From NCBI GenBank assembly GCA_020024855.1, contig JAHHTB010000027.1, positions 1 through 15,635 on the forward strand: a DNA stretch of 15,635 nt, written 5' to 3'. The position numbers and the translations under genes are program-made. This DNA comes from Fusobacterium sp. Its GTDB lineage: Bacteria; Fusobacteriota; Fusobacteriia; Fusobacteriales; Fusobacteriaceae. Under the pieces are notes generated by a model that was not told where the DNA came from, did no database searches, and saw nothing but the letters and a program-made list of their open reading frames with translations. Position 1 is the stretch's first letter; every line of letters begins with the position of its first letter. Shown piece after piece: positions 14,578 to 15,635 of the stretch.

Positions 14578-15635
14578 ATGCAGGAATTTGACGTAATTGT
14601 AATTGGAGCAGGACATGCTGGTTGTGAAGCAGCTCTTGCCCCTGCAAGAATGGGACTTAAAACAGCAATATTTACAATAAGTCTTGATAAAATAGGATAT
14701 CTTTCATGTAATCCATCAATAGGAGGACCAGCTAAATCTCATCTTGCTAGAGAAATTGATGCCCTTGGTGGAGAAATTGGAAGAAATATAGATAAAACTT
14801 TTATACAAATAAGAGTTTTAAATACTAAAAAAGGTCCAGCTGTAAGATCTTTAAGAGCACAGGCTGACAAACCAAAATACCATATTGAAATGAAAAAGAC
14901 TCTTGAAAATACAGAAAATCTTGATGTAATTCAAGGAATGGTAACAGAGATTATCACAGAGGGAAATAAAGCTGTTGGAATAAAAACAAAAGAGGGTGTA
15001 GAGTATAGAGCAAAAGCTATTATTATTGCAACAGGAACATTTATGAGAGGACTTATTCATGTTGGAGAAACTCATTTCAGTGGTGGAAGAATGGGAGAAC
15101 TTTCTTCTGAAGAACTACCAGCTTCACTTGAAAAACTTGGATTAAAATTAGGAAGATTTAAAACAGGAACACCTCCAAGAATAGATGCAAGAACGATAGA
15201 CTATTCAAAAACAGAGGAGCAACCTGGGGATACTGAGATTTTAAAATTCTCAAATAGAACTTCTGATGAGGAGATAAGAACAAGAAAACAAATTCCTTGC
15301 CATATTTTATTTACAAATAAAAATGTTCATGAAATAATAAAAAGTAGTAGAGATAGATCTCCGTTATTTAATGGAACAATACAAGGTGTAGGTCCTCGTT
15401 ATTGCCCATCAATAGAGGATAAAATATTTAGATATCCTGACAAAGAAAGGCACCATCTTTTCTTAGAAAAAGAAGGGTATGATACAAATGAAGTGTATGT
15501 AAGTGGATTTTCTTCATCACTTCCAAGTGATGTTCAGTATAGAATGCTTCATGCAATAGAGGGACTTGAAAATGCAAAAATAATGAGATATGCTTATGCT
15601 ATTGAGTATGATTATGTACTTACTGAGGAGATAAG
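14578..15635 (+). CDS. mnmG: tRNA uridine-5-carboxymethylaminomethyl modification enzyme MnmG (partial, 3' end outside window)
   Basis: The first 352 codons of MnmG (GidA), the FAD protein that with MnmE adds the carboxymethylaminomethyl group to the wobble uridine of several tRNAs. The full protein is usually about 620-630 residues. It begins MQEFDVIVIGAGHAGCEAA, with the dinucleotide-binding GAGHAGCEAA at 10-19. CNPSIGGPAKSHLAREIDALGG (about 43-64) is the FAD-contacting signature, here with PAKSHLARE where the E. coli protein has IGKGHLVKE. LRAQADK, KTGTPPRID and GPRYCPSIEDKI are further conserved blocks. The Shine-Dalgarno AGGGGG (14562-14567) overlaps the ktrA stop, so it is probably co-transcribed with the potassium genes. 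The frame is open to the window end. Confidence 0.95.
   Translation, partial: MQEFDVIVIGAGHAGCEAALAPARMGLKTAIFTISLDKIGYLSCNPSIGGPAKSHLAREIDALGGEIGRNIDKTFIQIRVLNTKKGPAVRSLRAQADKPKYHIEMKKTLENTENLDVIQGMVTEIITEGNKAVGIKTKEGVEYRAKAIIIATGTFMRGLIHVGETHFSGGRMGELSSEELPASLEKLGLKLGRFKTGTPPRIDARTIDYSKTEEQPGDTEILKFSNRTSDEEIRTRKQIPCHILFTNKNVHEIIKSSRDRSPLFNGTIQGVGPRYCPSIEDKIFRYPDKERHHLFLEKEGYDTNEVYVSGFSSSLPSDVQYRMLHAIEGLENAKIMRYAYAIEYDYVLTEEI

Overview
The window looks like chromosomal DNA of a very AT-rich, anaerobic, fermentative bacterium, most likely Fusobacterium or a close relative. The reasons are the strong A/T bias, near-exclusive AGA arginine codons in most genes, strong GGAGG ribosome-binding sites, and the gene content: a MalY-type C-S lyase, a HugZ-like haem protein and a Ktr-type potassium system. 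This placement is inference from composition and protein character, not from a database match. No IS, phage, CRISPR, tRNA or rRNA gene is visible, and no gene-free stretch exceeds about 260 bases.

Left edge (1-2930): the first codons of a minus-strand gene lie at the edge and diverge from a two-gene operon. That operon encodes a PLP-dependent cystathionine beta-lyase-like enzyme and an APC-family amino-acid permease. A sigma70-type promoter and a perfect 12-bp-arm palindrome lie just before the lyase ribosome-binding site, and a clear intrinsic terminator closes the operon. These two genes use CGT arginine codons far more than the rest of the window.

Centre (2992-11635): a DEAD-box RNA helicase with a DbpA-type C-terminal domain has its own extended -10 promoter. 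An elaborate nested hairpin of about 80 nt then separates it from a tightly packed run: mltG (peptidoglycan chain termination), a B12-binding-type radical SAM protein, tilS (tRNA-Ile lysidine synthetase) and ftsH (membrane AAA+ protease). FtsH starts at GTG and carries an unusual, roughly 95-residue, Glu/Lys-rich N-terminal extension. rpsO (ribosomal protein S15) follows with its own promoter and a compact leader. In that leader a hairpin loop is complementary to the stretch between the Shine-Dalgarno and the AUG, which is the geometry of an autoregulatory pseudoknot. An intrinsic terminator ends rpsO.

Right part (11694-15635): a single HugZ/HutZ-like gene has a perfect-consensus promoter and its own terminator. 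It is followed by a KtrB/TrkH-type potassium channel subunit, its KtrA/TrkA regulatory subunit and the 5' part of mnmG (tRNA wobble-uridine modification), probably co-transcribed.

The strongest candidate for an undescribed element is the rpsO leader pseudoknot. Next come the nested hairpin before mltG, the palindrome before the lyase, the FtsH extension and the uncharacterised radical SAM enzyme inside an envelope/tRNA/proteostasis operon. I saw no evidence of a new defence or mobile system.
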